NCBI GenBank assembly: GCA_030748215.1
Contig: JASMMK010000051.1
Location: 1-52,596, forward strand
DNA length: 52,596 nt
Source: Candidatus Scalindua sp.
Lineage (GTDB): Bacteria > Planctomycetota > Brocadiia > Brocadiales > Scalinduaceae
Reading direction: 5' to 3'
How positions within the stretch are numbered: position 1 is the first letter of the stretch; each line of letters starts with the position of its first letter. The notes beneath the pieces were generated by a model. It saw only the letters and a list, made by a program, of their open reading frames with translations, did not search any database and was not told the DNA's origin. A program made the translations under genes and the position numbers. Shown here piece after piece: positions 19,790 to 30,219 of this stretch.

Positions 19790-20965
19790 ATGGTAAACAA
19801 AATAATCGTTATTGTTCTTGATAGCGTTGGAATTGGCGAGTTGCCGGACGCTTATAAATTCGGTGATGATGGTAGCAATACACTGGTAAATACTGCTAAA
19901 GCAGTTGGAGGCCTGAATATCCCTAATCTGGAACACTTTGGTATTGGTAAGATTGACGATATTATGGGAGTCTCTAAGGACGTTGATGAAAAGGCGTTTT
20001 ATGGCAAGATGGCTGAAACGTCAGCAGCCAAAGATACTACGTCTGGTCACTGGGAGATTATGGGCGTTGTAACAGACAAACCCTTTCCAACCTACCCCAA
20101 TGGTTTTCCGGACGAGGTGATTGGTCAATTTACCAAATCAATCGGCCGGTCTGTATTGGGTAACAAAACAGCATCGGGTACAGAAATAATAGAGGAACTG
20201 GGTGCTGAACACATTAAAACCGGCAGTCCAATTGTATATACCTCGGCTGATAGTGTTTTCCAGATAGCCGCGTGTGAAGATGTCATACCGGTTGAATCCT
20301 TATATGAAATATGTGATTGTGCCAGAGATATATTAAAAGGCAAACACAACGTCGGTCGGGTTATTGCCAGGCCATTTATAGTAGAAAATGGTTTATACAC
20401 ACGGACAGAGAGGCGGAGAGATTTTTCACTGCCGCCGTCAGAGGATACGCTGTTGGACAGGGCGTCAAGGAGCGGATATGAAGTTGTGGGTGTTGGCAAG
20501 ATAGGCGACATCTTCGCGCACAGGGGACTGACAAGGGAGATACATGCAACTAATAATCGCGAAGGCATTCTAAAGACATTAGAGTGTATCAAGGAGAATT
20601 TTGAAGGCATCGTTTTTACGAACTTGATTGACTTCGACATGAAATATGGCCATAGGAACGATCCGGAAGGCTACGCAGGCGCATTGGAAGCGTTTGACCA
20701 TAGTTTGCCTGAGATTATTGAGGCATTAAATGCAAATGACATTCTCATGATTACGGCTGATCATGGATGTGACCCTACGACACCCAGCACAGATCATTCT
20801 CGTGAGTATGTTCCTCTGCTGGTTTTTGGAAAGAAATTGAATAAGCCGGGACCGCTTGGCGTTCGTGCATCATTTGCGGATGTTGGTGCCACTATTTCAG
20901 AGGCATTACTGAAGCTAAAAAGTGACAAAGGTAAAAGTTTTTATACGGAATTGATAGGCGGTTAA
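19790..20965 (+). CDS. deoB: Phosphopentomutase
   Basis: This 391-residue metalloenzyme interconverts ribose (or deoxyribose) 1- and 5-phosphate in nucleoside salvage. It belongs to the alkaline-phosphatase fold. Visible are the N-terminal metal-binding [13 protein letters not shown], the phosphorylated Thr in [10 protein letters not shown] (residues about 82-91), and the C-terminal metal sites [20 protein letters not shown] and [12 protein letters not shown]. The start is ATG 19790 with a weak ribosome binding site. murC follows after 53 bp on the same strand. Confidence 0.96.
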   Translation: MVNKIIVIVLDSVGIGELPDAYKFGDDGSNTLVNTAKAVGGLNIPNLEHFGIGKIDDIMGVSKDVDEKAFYGKMAETSAAKDTTSGHWEIMGVVTDKPFPTYPNGFPDEVIGQFTKSIGRSVLGNKTASGTEIIEELGAEHIKTGSPIVYTSADSVFQIAACEDVIPVESLYEICDCARDILKGKHNVGRVIARPFIVENGLYTRTERRRDFSLPPSEDTLLDRASRSGYEVVGVGKIGDIFAHRGLTREIHATNNREGILKTLECIKENFEGIVFTNLIDFDMKYGHRNDPEGYAGALEAFDHSLPEIIEALNANDILMITADHGCDPTTPSTDHSREYVPLLVFGKKLNKPGPLGVRASFADVGATISEALLKLKSDKGKSFYTELIGG

Positions 20966-21018
20966 GATTGGACTGATCTTGCCGGTAAGTTTTTAAAGTA
21001 TTAGCATTTTATAGATGA

Positions 21019-22395
21019 ATGGTTGAGGTAAAGAAAAATTTGAGATATCACTTTGTGGGAATTGGAGGGATTGGTATGAGTGCGCTTGCACAGATTACTA
21101 AATCACAGGGGCACTTTGTGGGCGGCTCAGACAGAAGAAATGATAACAGGCAAACCCCGGAAGTTTTTCATAAATTGGAATCTCAGGGTATCAGTCTTTT
21201 TCCGCAGGACGGAACGGGTGTTGATAAGGAGACTGACTTTATTGTTATTTCCAGTGCAGTAGAAGAAGACAATCCTGATTTGAAAATCGCGATGCAGCAG
21301 AATATTCAAATTATCAGAAGATCTGACTTGCTTGGCAGGCTTTTCAATAATAAACATGGGATCGCAATAGGCGGAAGCAATGGTAAGACTACGGTATGTG
21401 CAATGACCTCCTGGATACTTGATAAGGCAGGTCGCGATCCAACCGTTGTGGGTGGTGGATATGTAATAAACTTTATCACAGATAAGTCATTGGGTAATTC
21501 AAAGTGCGGCCGTTCAGAAAACGTCGTAATTGAGGCAGATGAGAGTGATGGCAGTCTGATCAAGTACACGCCGAAGGTTTCAGTTATAACAAACATATCT
21601 AGAGACCACAAGACAGTAGAAGAGCTTGGAGCTCTATTCAGTACGTTTGCCGAAAATACATCAGGCACCGTAATAATTAATGAAAGCTGCTTTCATTCTA
21701 TAAAAATTAATGATAGCTCTAAAACAATTATCAAGTTCGGTGAGGGCAGCGAGTCGGACGTCAGAGCCACTGAAATTTCCTGTAATCCTTTCGGTTCAAG
21801 ATTCAGGGTGAAGGATACTGATTTTGAAATAAATATTCCGGGCCTGTACAATGTTTATAACGCACTCGCTGCGATAGCCGTAGCACAGACAGAAGGTGTT
21901 TCGGATCTGGAGATAAAAAACGCGCTGAAAACATTTAAAGGTACCAGAAGGCGAATGGAAGTTGTTGGCGAGAACAATGGAATTAAGGTGATAGATGATT
22001 ATGCGCACAACCCGAAAAAAATTCAGGCAGCTATTGATACCGTAAGGTTAATCAGCGAGAGACTGATTGTCATTTTTCAACCACACGGTTTTGCCCCTAC
22101 AGAATTTATGAGAGATGAATTAATCTCCGCGTTTACCGGGAAGTTGTTACCAACCGATATCCTGTTAATGCCTGAAATATATTACGCGGGTGGAACGGCA
22201 GAGAAAAGAATATCTTCAAATGATATTATTAAGGAGTTAAAAAGCAGAGACATAAATGCGGTTTTTGTTCCGGAGAGAGAAGATATTGTCTCTGAAGTTA
22301 AGCAGAGGGCAACTCCACATGACAGTGTACTGGTTATGGGGGCAAGAGATGACTCTCTCACTGATTTATGTTATGCGATTCTGGATGGGCTATAG
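21019..22395 (+). CDS. murC: UDP-N-acetylmuramate--alanine ligase (MurC-type Mur ligase)
   Basis: This 458-residue Mur ligase has three domains. The N-terminal Rossmann region FVGIGGIGMSALA is specific to the MurC/Mpl branch. The central ATPase has IEADESDGS and a DH pair, and the C-terminal domain has DDYAHNPKKI and FQPHGF. The P-loop reads GGSNGKTT (residues 118-125) where most MurC proteins have GTHGKTT. The likely reaction is ATP-dependent addition of L-alanine to UDP-MurNAc; an Mpl-like recycling ligase is the alternative. Together with murD at 47.3-48.7 kb it argues that the organism makes peptidoglycan. Confidence 0.82.
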   Translation: MVEVKKNLRYHFVGIGGIGMSALAQITKSQGHFVGGSDRRNDNRQTPEVFHKLESQGISLFPQDGTGVDKETDFIVISSAVEEDNPDLKIAMQQNIQIIRRSDLLGRLFNNKHGIAIGGSNGKTTVCAMTSWILDKAGRDPTVVGGGYVINFITDKSLGNSKCGRSENVVIEADESDGSLIKYTPKVSVITNISRDHKTVEELGALFSTFAENTSGTVIINESCFHSIKINDSSKTIIKFGEGSESDVRATEISCNPFGSRFRVKDTDFEINIPGLYNVYNALAAIAVAQTEGVSDLEIKNALKTFKGTRRRMEVVGENNGIKVIDDYAHNPKKIQAAIDTVRLISERLIVIFQPHGFAPTEFMRDELISAFTGKLLPTDILLMPEIYYAGGTAEKRISSNDIIKELKSRDINAVFVPEREDIVSEVKQRATPHDSVLVMGARDDSLTDLCYAILDGL

Positions 22396-22415
22396 AAATA
22401 TAATTTAGAATATAA

Positions 22416-22444
22416 TTGACACCAACAGGTGGTAAACTTAATAT
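22416..22444 (+). promoter_or_regulatory. Promoter for gmd
   Basis: TTGACA (22416-22421), a 17-base spacer and TAATAT (22439-22444) form a strong sigma-70 type promoter in the murC-gmd gap. A start near 22451 would give a leader of about 56 bases. Confidence 0.6.
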
Positions 22445-22503
22445 ACTCGACAAGGCCCATTTATATTGTGCCTGAAATAATTTTTTTAGAATAATTTTAG
22501 TAA

Positions 22504-23481
<978 letters not shown>

Positions 23482-23548
23482 GCGGAAAAAAAGAATTTGA
23501 TAATTTAACCGCCATTCATTCCTAATAGTGAAAAGTCTTCTTTGTAAA

Positions 23549-24142
23549 TTATTTTATCCTTACCAGGTCAAAAGGAAACTCTAATTCTTCCCCTTCCGGA
23601 GATGTGATTAACAATTTTAATGTTGAGTCCTGGTTTATGCTTTCAACCGGGAACTTGTATACACTCCCTGCTACATACGCGGGCTCTTCCGGGTAAAAAC
23701 TGCTGGGTTCCGCAAAATCCGGATGAAATGTATACATCGGATATACCGGCTTATCTTCGGAATAAAGTATGGCATTATAGCCCCTTGCAAACTCCATATA
23801 GTTGCCAAAAACGGATACCACAAAAGTCATGCACTCTTTGAAGTGTAATGCCCTTAATGTTTCTCCTTCAGACAGCTCTCGCTTTTCAACAGCTGCTTTC
23901 TTTGCATTAAAAGCGACATTATGATAAGGTGTCCACAAAGTAGCCCAACCACTCTTTTCACCAAGATGGACAACCCATGGCTTTGCAAAATTAGTAGGAC
24001 TTAACCGTTTGTTGTTTTTTCCATATTCGATTGCTTCATTTATTTGACCGGGTGTTAAATTAAGAGATACACAATAGGCCGTTTTGCCCGCCAAGCTTAT
24101 AATGGTAAAAAGCGCCAAAATAAGAGTTATTTTTTTTAACAT
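23549..24142 (-). CDS. Secreted hypothetical protein
   Basis: This 197-residue protein has a clear signal peptide (KK then a hydrophobic run, cleavage near residue 24-25, TAYC-VS). The mature part contains LNLTPGQINEAIEYGKNNK, an aromatic-rich middle and a PEGEELEFPFDLVRIK tail that looks like a beta-sandwich edge. I do not recognise the family. The start ATG 24142 is supported by GAGGAGA upstream. It follows the DjlA-like gene by 16 bases on the same strand, so it is probably co-transcribed. Exported location is the only function-related statement I can support. Confidence 0.8.
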   Translation of the reverse strand: MLKKITLILALFTIISLAGKTAYCVSLNLTPGQINEAIEYGKNNKRLSPTNFAKPWVVHLGEKSGWATLWTPYHNVAFNAKKAAVEKRELSEGETLRALHFKECMTFVVSVFGNYMEFARGYNAILYSEDKPVYPMYTFHPDFAEPSSFYPEEPAYVAGSVYKFPVESINQDSTLKLLITSPEGEELEFPFDLVRIK

Positions 24143-24158
24143 TAATTTCTCCTCTGTA

Positions 24159-24890
24159 TTAAAATCTTTTTTCTTTTTTTATCTCTTCGTAGGCTTTATT
24201 AATTATCTGGAACTTATCTGTGGCAAGCTTTGCAAATTCATCTCCCAGGTGAGAAACCCTGTCTGGATGGTACTGTTTAGAAAGATGCCTGTACGATTTT
24301 TTAATATCATCAACAGAGCTGCTTCTGGTAACGTTTAAAATTTGATAGTGTTTGTCGCTATCGCTACAAAATTCTGCTCGTATCTCAAATGCATCGTCTT
24401 CATCGATCTCTACGAGTCCGATAATATCGTTTATCATCCTCTCTTCATTTGCATGCAATTCCTTATCAGCAAACGCGACCAGATAGACGATCCGCAATAA
24501 AGAGAGCCTCTCTTCGTAGCTGGAATACTGTTTGAATTCATAGCACACTGCCCGTAAATCCAGGTCTACCCTGGATGTCTGGTTAATTAAATTCCTGATA
24601 AAACTTAAGTCTTCTCCTTTAAAACCAAAACTTACAAACGCTCTCTCTATTATATTAATTTCCTGTCTGCTAACGTGCCCATCTGCCTTGGCAATTGTTA
24701 CAAGTATTCCGACCAGGTGTGTTACAAAATTTAAGGATCTTTCTTGATTACCCGCGGGCATTCCAGTGGGTATCTGTCTCAGAGACTTATCAAAAAAATC
24801 TCCTGTCATTGTGCCAAGGATTGCTCCGAAAGGACCACCGAAAAGAAATCCTAAACCTGCACCAATTGCTTTACCTTTCCATTTTGCCAA
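24159..24890 (-). CDS. DjlA-like co-chaperone (TerB plus J domain)
   Basis: This 243-residue protein has a glycine-rich N-terminal membrane segment (GAGLGFLFGGPFGAILGTMTG), a TerB/DjlA helical domain (residues about 50-165, with IAKADGHVSRQEI and VAFADKELHANEE) and a C-terminal J domain with the HPD triad (QYHPDRVSHLG). It would stimulate a membrane-near DnaK. The start is TTG 24890, with GGAGGA about 9 bases upstream; the nearby ATG is out of frame. It lies between a coiled-coil lipoprotein gene and a secreted hypothetical protein on the same strand. Confidence 0.88.
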   Translation of the reverse strand: MAKWKGKAIGAGLGFLFGGPFGAILGTMTGDFFDKSLRQIPTGMPAGNQERSLNFVTHLVGILVTIAKADGHVSRQEINIIERAFVSFGFKGEDLSFIRNLINQTSRVDLDLRAVCYEFKQYSSYEERLSLLRIVYLVAFADKELHANEERMINDIIGLVEIDEDDAFEIRAEFCSDSDKHYQILNVTRSSSVDDIKKSYRHLSKQYHPDRVSHLGDEFAKLATDKFQIINKAYEEIKKEKRF

Positions 24891-24928
24891 AAGCCATTGT
24901 CCTCCAATTTATTCAAAAGCCCCATGCC

Positions 24929-25729
24929 CTATCTGTTTTTCTGGATATGAGTTTTTTCCAAATCTTTTTGTATCTGTTTTTCCTTAATCCTGTCCTGTGC
25001 AATTTCTATGTTAAATTTTGCTTCCAGCTTACTGGGGTCAAGTGCCAGGACTTCTTCCCATTTTGATATTGCTTCTTCAAAATGTTCTTCTCTGTATAGG
25101 CGAATTGCTTTATTCAGCAGCCCTTCGACAAGAGTGGTTTTACGATTTTCCTGCGTTTCTTTTATCAGGTTTTTTCTGCTTTGCCTGGTATAGCTTTGTT
25201 CTGCTTCAATGTTTGTGGCTTTATCGGTAACTTCTTCTGATTGTGTGGCTGTCTTACGAGTCGCTTCCAGAGTTTCCAGTTTTGCTTTAAGGCGATTTTG
25301 CTCCAATTCCATTTTCACCAGCTGCTTCTTGATTTTTTCAAGCGATACTTTTGTTTTTGCCAACTCTCCTTTTAGACGAGTACGTGCGGTCTTATTTGAT
25401 GCTTGTGTTTTTTCGAGGGCCGCCTGTGTGTCCTTTATTTGCGTGTATTCTTTATTCAACTGGCTCTTGATGGTTTCCAGTTCCCTGAAATTTTTCTTTA
25501 ATTCATAATTTTCAGTAGTCAGGCTTCCAAGACTATAAGATAAAGTTGCCACTTTCTCTTCCAACGCGGTCATCCTATCCTCTTTGCTGCCGCGATTTTT
25601 GACCTGATCCTCGCTCTTGTCCTTCCGTAAAAAACCTTTGGGTGCCTTTAGGCATCCCGAGTTGAGTAATCCAACAAGCACGAAAAGAGCTGTGAATATG
25701 AACAGATATCTAGAATTTTTTGCGTTCAT
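24929..25729 (-). CDS. Coiled-coil lipoprotein with a C-terminal TPR-like repeat
   Basis: This 266-residue protein starts with a lipoprotein signal: a hydrophobic run then LLNSGC, with the lipidated Cys at about residue 26. Residues about 50-165 are a long Glu/Lys-rich coiled coil. Residues about 200-250 (LLNKAIRLYREEHFEEAISKWEEVLALDP) match a TPR pair. It probably acts as an outer-membrane scaffold or cell-envelope organiser, which is inference. ATG 25729 has a good ribosome binding site (AAAGGGGAAA). It precedes the DjlA-like gene by 38 bases. Confidence 0.85.
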   Translation of the reverse strand: MNAKNSRYLFIFTALFVLVGLLNSGCLKAPKGFLRKDKSEDQVKNRGSKEDRMTALEEKVATLSYSLGSLTTENYELKKNFRELETIKSQLNKEYTQIKDTQAALEKTQASNKTARTRLKGELAKTKVSLEKIKKQLVKMELEQNRLKAKLETLEATRKTATQSEEVTDKATNIEAEQSYTRQSRKNLIKETQENRKTTLVEGLLNKAIRLYREEHFEEAISKWEEVLALDPSKLEAKFNIEIAQDRIKEKQIQKDLEKTHIQKNR

Positions 25730-25751
25730 GGCTTTTTCCCCTTTAATATGA

Positions 25752-25943
25752 TCACGTGATTTTTTTATCCTGAAGTTTTAGAATTGCTATTTGCGAGATT
25801 GCCAACTCTTCAATCTTTCTGGTCTGATGCAGAATATGTTCCCAATCTTTTTTCGTTCCTGTCGCAAATCCTTTTTTCAACCTGCTTTCCAGCTTTTTCA
25901 GGTCAGTTTCTAATAACTTAAGTCTGCTTTTTATATCTTCCAT
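25752..25943 (-). CDS. Small coiled-coil hypothetical protein
   Basis: This 63-residue protein is highly charged with heptad-like leucines (MEDIKSRLKLLETDLKKLESRLKK). It is immediately upstream of the lipoprotein gene (22-bp gap) and on the same strand. The start ATG 25943 has no obvious ribosome binding site. I do not recognise it; coding composition and position argue that it is real. Confidence 0.5.
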   Translation of the reverse strand: MEDIKSRLKLLETDLKKLESRLKKGFATGTKKDWEHILHQTRKIEELAISQIAILKLQDKKIT

Positions 25944-26068
25944 TAATATGATCTAATTTAAAGGCGGGAGGCCAAGTTAAATTAACATGCTAATTCTACT
26001 TAACATCCAACCGATGTCAATTATTTTCTACTCTTGACTTGCTTAACGGGGAGGGATATAGTTTTGTC

Positions 26069-27514
26069 ATGTTGCAGTTGCAAAAACAGGTTGCCGGCGT
26101 AATCAGGGAGTACAATCTCTTCAGTGCGAATGACAGGGTTTTAATAGGCGTGTCCGGTGGGCCGGATTCTGTCGCGCTGTTGAGCCTTATCTTTAATACA
26201 AGCCGAACAGATCCTTCCTATTCAGAAATCTTTATCGCACATTTGAACCATTCAATCAGAGGCAGAGAATCGGACGAAGATGAACAATTTGTAACCGCTC
26301 TTGCAGAAAGGTACGGAGTTCCACTCATTTCCAAAAAAATGGATATCATTGAAATTGCACGTGAGCGTAAGATCTCACTGGAAGAGGCAGCGCGGGACGA
26401 AAGATATAAATTCTTTGAAAGTGCGGCGGAAAAAGCGGGTGTCAATGTTATCGCCGTGGGTCATAATGCCGATGACAATGCCGAGACTATTTTGCATAGA
26501 ATAATCCGGGGAACTGGCATTACAGGCGTGGGCGGCATAAGGCCAAAGCGCAAACTCACACCGGTGTCAACAATCACCCTGGTTCGTCCACTGCTATTCA
26601 CATGGCGTAAGGATATCACTGCTTACCTGGAAGAGGAGAACCTCTCATACAGGGTTGATTCAACAAATATTGAAAAGGATAAACTGAGAAACAGGATTAG
26701 ATTAGAGCTCATTCCGTACATTGAGGGGAATTACAATGCAAAGATAAAAAAGTCCCTGGCGACGTTAGGCGAAACGGCATTACAAAATAGTGATTACCTT
26801 GAGGCAAAATCGAAGGCATTATTTGAGGACGTTTTGATAAACAGAGAGGAGCCTATGGAAACAATAGCTCTGGATATCCACAAACTAAAAGAGTCACCGC
26901 AGATTTTACAACAGATGATTATTAAAGAGGCAATTATCCGGTTAAATATTCCTCTCAAGAAGCTTAGCAACAGAAACTACAAAGATATTTTAAACACTCT
27001 TAATTCTAAGAAGACATCGGCAATCAGTGTTGTTAAGGAGTACTTAAATGTAAGGAGAGAGGGGAACGAGCTGCATCTTTCAAAGAACAAGTATTGTGCG
27101 GAAGAGATCCCTGTTTTAAGCGAAACAGAGATAAAGGTACCGGGAGAGACAGAACTTGCTGATATGAACTGCAGGGTAACGACGGAGATCCGAGAGATAA
27201 AGAATGGCTTCCTGGAAGAGTTTAAACGAAATAAGACAGCCGATGAAGAGGCTGTAGATTTTGATAAGGTCTGCATGCCGCTCACGGTCAGAACGAGAAA
27301 GCCGGGAGACAGGTTCCAGCCATTAGGTTCCCATGGGCTTAAGAAGATAAAAGATTTTTTCATAGATAATAAAGTTTCCGTGATGGAACGTGACACAGTC
27401 CCGATAGTAACTATGAACGGAGAGCCGATCTGGGTAGTAGGGTTTCGAATTGATGATCGTATTCGAGTTTCAGAGGAGACAACAAATCTACTCGTGATGA
27501 AGTTTGATACTTGA
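26069..27514 (+). CDS. tilS: tRNA(Ile)-lysidine synthase
   Basis: This PP-loop ATPase modifies C34 of tRNA-Ile(CAT) to lysidine so that it reads AUA. The N-terminal GVSGGPDSVALLSL (PP-loop at residues about 27-34) and the HNADDNAETIL motif are diagnostic. The C-terminal TilS domain contains RKPGDRFQPLGSHGLKKIKDFFID. About 481 residues from ATG 26069. A TTG at 26039 extends the frame by 10 residues; a GGAGGG lies between the two. It converges with a hypothetical gene with a 17-bp gap. Confidence 0.93.
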   Translation: MLQLQKQVAGVIREYNLFSANDRVLIGVSGGPDSVALLSLIFNTSRTDPSYSEIFIAHLNHSIRGRESDEDEQFVTALAERYGVPLISKKMDIIEIARERKISLEEAARDERYKFFESAAEKAGVNVIAVGHNADDNAETILHRIIRGTGITGVGGIRPKRKLTPVSTITLVRPLLFTWRKDITAYLEEENLSYRVDSTNIEKDKLRNRIRLELIPYIEGNYNAKIKKSLATLGETALQNSDYLEAKSKALFEDVLINREEPMETIALDIHKLKESPQILQQMIIKEAIIRLNIPLKKLSNRNYKDILNTLNSKKTSAISVVKEYLNVRREGNELHLSKNKYCAEEIPVLSETEIKVPGETELADMNCRVTTEIREIKNGFLEEFKRNKTADEEAVDFDKVCMPLTVRTRKPGDRFQPLGSHGLKKIKDFFIDNKVSVMERDTVPIVTMNGEPIWVVGFRIDDRIRVSEETTNLLVMKFDT

Positions 27515-27531
27515 CACTATCAGAATAAAAT

Positions 27532-28353
27532 TCATTTACGTTTATACCATAGCGTTTTTACTAATTTGCCACCTTCCCATATGTACTCCGTTGCAGTGAA
27601 CGATGCAAGTTCATCAAGAGGCAGCCTGAGTTTTCTATCTACACTTTTTTTCGATCCATTTATGCCTTTGCTTATTATGGGGGCCTCATTAACGGGTTTG
27701 GGTTTCTCGTTGTTGGCGGGTAGATTTTCTATATTTAAACTATTAAAGTATCTCATCAGCTTTTCAATTTCATGGCTTCCTTTAGTGAACGCTGACAGAA
27801 TGATTGCCTCTTTTCCGTAGCCCTTCTCAAAGCGAAGCCATTTTTTTACAGAGGGAACAAAGTGGGTTCGGTTTGGTGGCAGGGGGTTTGTCTGCAGGCT
27901 GAACTCCTTTCGCGGGAATAGCGGGAAGATCTTGCCTGTTGTTTCAATCTTGAAAATGTATATGCTGCATCTTTCCCTGGGCGTAAAGGATATTTTACAG
28001 CTGTCCCTGGTGCTTATCATATTGCCATTTTTGATTACTGCTGTTTGAAACGTGCCTGCCGTCTCTCTCATCTTCAGCACATCAAATTCCAGGAAGCGTT
28101 GTTCTGTAACGGAGGGATCGTGTTTTTCTTTTCTGAGGAGTACCTTGAACAGTTTTTCTACATGTGATGCGTACTGTTTGCCGTAGTTGTGATTGACCTG
28201 CTTAATGAAGGATTTGAACGAGGAGTCTCTTACGCTCTTCGTTTCCTGCATTGAAGCCACGAGTGAACTTTCCGCTCCAATGGTGATTATGCTTATTGTT
28301 ATAAAGACGAAGAGAAGTGTTCTCGTGTTCTTCGGCAATCGGTGACTTTGCAT
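27532..28353 (-). CDS. Exported DUF4384-like hypothetical protein
   Basis: This 273-residue protein has an N-terminal membrane/signal segment (TLLFVFITISIITIGAESSLVAS). The middle (residues about 110-190) resembles DUF4384: CSIYIFKIETTGKIFPLFPRKEFSLQTNPL, followed by a lipophilic strand and EAIILSAFTKG. DUF4384 domains occur in secreted or membrane-bound bacterial proteins, some with serine/threonine kinases; the function is unknown. Its ATG overlaps the last base(s) of proC, so the two are coupled. Confidence 0.6.
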   Translation of the reverse strand: MQSHRLPKNTRTLLFVFITISIITIGAESSLVASMQETKSVRDSSFKSFIKQVNHNYGKQYASHVEKLFKVLLRKEKHDPSVTEQRFLEFDVLKMRETAGTFQTAVIKNGNMISTRDSCKISFTPRERCSIYIFKIETTGKIFPLFPRKEFSLQTNPLPPNRTHFVPSVKKWLRFEKGYGKEAIILSAFTKGSHEIEKLMRYFNSLNIENLPANNEKPKPVNEAPIISKGINGSKKSVDRKLRLPLDELASFTATEYIWEGGKLVKTLWYKRK

Positions 28354-29183
28354 TATTTTTTCTGTTTTGAAAACGCCTTGCCCAGCCTTTTTGATTTTTT
28401 CGTCGCAGCTTCAACGGCATTTATCAGGGTGTTTGAGAGCCCGCCTTTTTCCAATGCGTGAAGGCCTTCTATGGTTGTTCCTCCCGGAGAGGTAACAGAG
28501 TCTTTGAGTTCACCTATGTGCGTATCCGAGTCCAATACCATCTTTGACGCGCCAAAGGCGGTTTGTGCTGCGAGCTCCGTGGATACGTCTCTTGGCAATC
28601 CCATCTTAACACCACCATCCGCCAGTGCTTCAATAACCGTATATATGAAAGCCGGACCGCTGCCGCTCAATCCCGTAACGGCATCAAGGTATTTCTCCTC
28701 AAGTAAATAGGACTTGCCTACAGCATTAAGTATCCGTCCGACCAGTTTCCCGTCATCCTGTGTGGCGTTTTTCCCCAGGGCATAACCTGCCGCAGTTTCT
28801 CCCACAAGGCATGGTGTGTTTGGCATAACCCTGATCGCGCGACACCCCTCGTTTAAAGTGGATTCCATGAAGTTCAACGGAATACCTGCTGCAATAGAGA
28901 CAACTAAATGTTCAGATGTAACGTCGTTTTTTAACTCTTCAAGAATAGTGCCCATTATGTTTGGTTTGACAGCAAGGATTACGACATCAGAATTGGAAGT
29001 TACCTCTTTATTGTCCTGTGTCGTCTCTATCCCGGTTTCGTCTTCAAAGACTTGGCAACGTTTTTTATCTATGTCGCTGACGATGATATTATCTGCTGCG
29101 CTTAACTTTGCCCTGATGAGTCCTTTAGCCAGAGCCTCGCCCATCTTGCCGCCACCGATAAATCCTATTTTTTCTTTAAGCAT
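28353..29183 (-). CDS. proC: Pyrroline-5-carboxylate reductase
   Basis: This 276-residue enzyme performs the last step of proline synthesis, reducing pyrroline-5-carboxylate with NAD(P)H. Visible are the Rossmann motif GFIGGGKMGEALAKGL, VKPNIMGTIL, RVMPNTPCLVGE, and the C-terminal signature GLSGSGPAFIYTVIEALADGGVKMGL and TSPGGTTIEGLHALEKGG. The start is ATG 29183. It is the first gene of a two-gene unit. Confidence 0.96.
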   Translation of the reverse strand: MLKEKIGFIGGGKMGEALAKGLIRAKLSAADNIIVSDIDKKRCQVFEDETGIETTQDNKEVTSNSDVVILAVKPNIMGTILEELKNDVTSEHLVVSIAAGIPLNFMESTLNEGCRAIRVMPNTPCLVGETAAGYALGKNATQDDGKLVGRILNAVGKSYLLEEKYLDAVTGLSGSGPAFIYTVIEALADGGVKMGLPRDVSTELAAQTAFGASKMVLDSDTHIGELKDSVTSPGGTTIEGLHALEKGGLSNTLINAVEAATKKSKRLGKAFSKQKK

Positions 29184-29354
29184 TATTATCTCACCAAAAA
29201 ACAGGTAACAATATTAAAATAACGCACTTACAGAGAACTGAAGAAAAGATTATATGAAAGCTTTTGGTTATGGTAAAATACTGAATTAACTTTAGTATGT
29301 CTGAGATTCTACTTTGGCACATGATAGGTGTCAATTACTTATTTTAAGGATTAA

Positions 29355-30191
29355 ATGGCTAAATCAAAAACCGGGTTAGGACGTAAATTCAACGTTGCCG
29401 CTATCCAGTTCTGTTCAAATGAGGACAAAGCAGGAAACTTAAAACAGGCCGGCAAGTTTATCGACAGTGCCGCTAAAAACGGTGCAGACATTGCCGTCTT
29501 GCCGGAGATGTTTAACTGCTGCGGGCATACGAAAGTTATGGTAGAAAACGCGGAAGAGATACCGGGCGACACAATAAATGCTTTGTCGGACAGGGCACGA
29601 AAGCTCGGAATTTATATAGTATGCGGGAGCATATTTGAGGAGGTTGATAAGAACAGGGTTCATAACACTTCCGTAATAGTTGGGCGAAAAGGAGAAATAG
29701 TGGCAAAGTATTCAAAGATCCATCTTTTTGATGTTGATATACAGGAGAAGATAAGATATAAAGAATCTGAGAATGTGATTGCAGGTAAGAAGGTCGTTAC
29801 TGCTGATATGGGTGGTGTTAAGGTTGGTATGAGTATCTGCTACGACTTACGCTTCTGCGAGCTTTACAGGTCTCTGGCGATAAACGGCGCAAAGATTATT
29901 TTTATTCCATCGGCATTTACGGCAACTACCGGAGAATATCACTGGGAACCTCTGGTTAAAGCTCGTGCTATTGAGAATCAAACTTTTGTTGTCGCTGCAA
30001 ATCAGATAGGGACCAGTCCTAATGATATAACATGCTATGGAAAAAGCATGGTGGTGGATCCGTGGGGAAGGGTTCTGGCAAAAGCGGAAGATGATGAAAA
30101 TGTGATTTTGGCGGAGATCGATTTAGATTTACAGGAAGAGGTAAGAAAAGAGATACCACTGTTTGAGCATAGACGTACTGATATATATTAA
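29355..30191 (+). CDS. Nitrilase-superfamily amidohydrolase (Nit2-like)
   Basis: This 278-residue carbon-nitrogen hydrolase has the Glu-Lys-Cys triad: E51 in LPEMFN, K121 in YSKIHLFD and C162 in ICYDLRF. The KIHLFDVD motif is typical of the Nit1/Nit2 (omega-amidase or deaminated glutathione amidase) branch, which cleans up damaged metabolites. Agmatine or carbamoylputrescine hydrolases are less likely. AAGGA precedes ATG 29355. The cysteine desulfurase follows after 28 bases, suggesting an operon. Confidence 0.9.
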   Translation: MAKSKTGLGRKFNVAAIQFCSNEDKAGNLKQAGKFIDSAAKNGADIAVLPEMFNCCGHTKVMVENAEEIPGDTINALSDRARKLGIYIVCGSIFEEVDKNRVHNTSVIVGRKGEIVAKYSKIHLFDVDIQEKIRYKESENVIAGKKVVTADMGGVKVGMSICYDLRFCELYRSLAINGAKIIFIPSAFTATTGEYHWEPLVKARAIENQTFVVAANQIGTSPNDITCYGKSMVVDPWGRVLAKAEDDENVILAEIDLDLQEEVRKEIPLFEHRRTDIY

Positions 30192-30219
30192 GAGTTAGAG
30201 AAGAAATGGAGATTTACAA

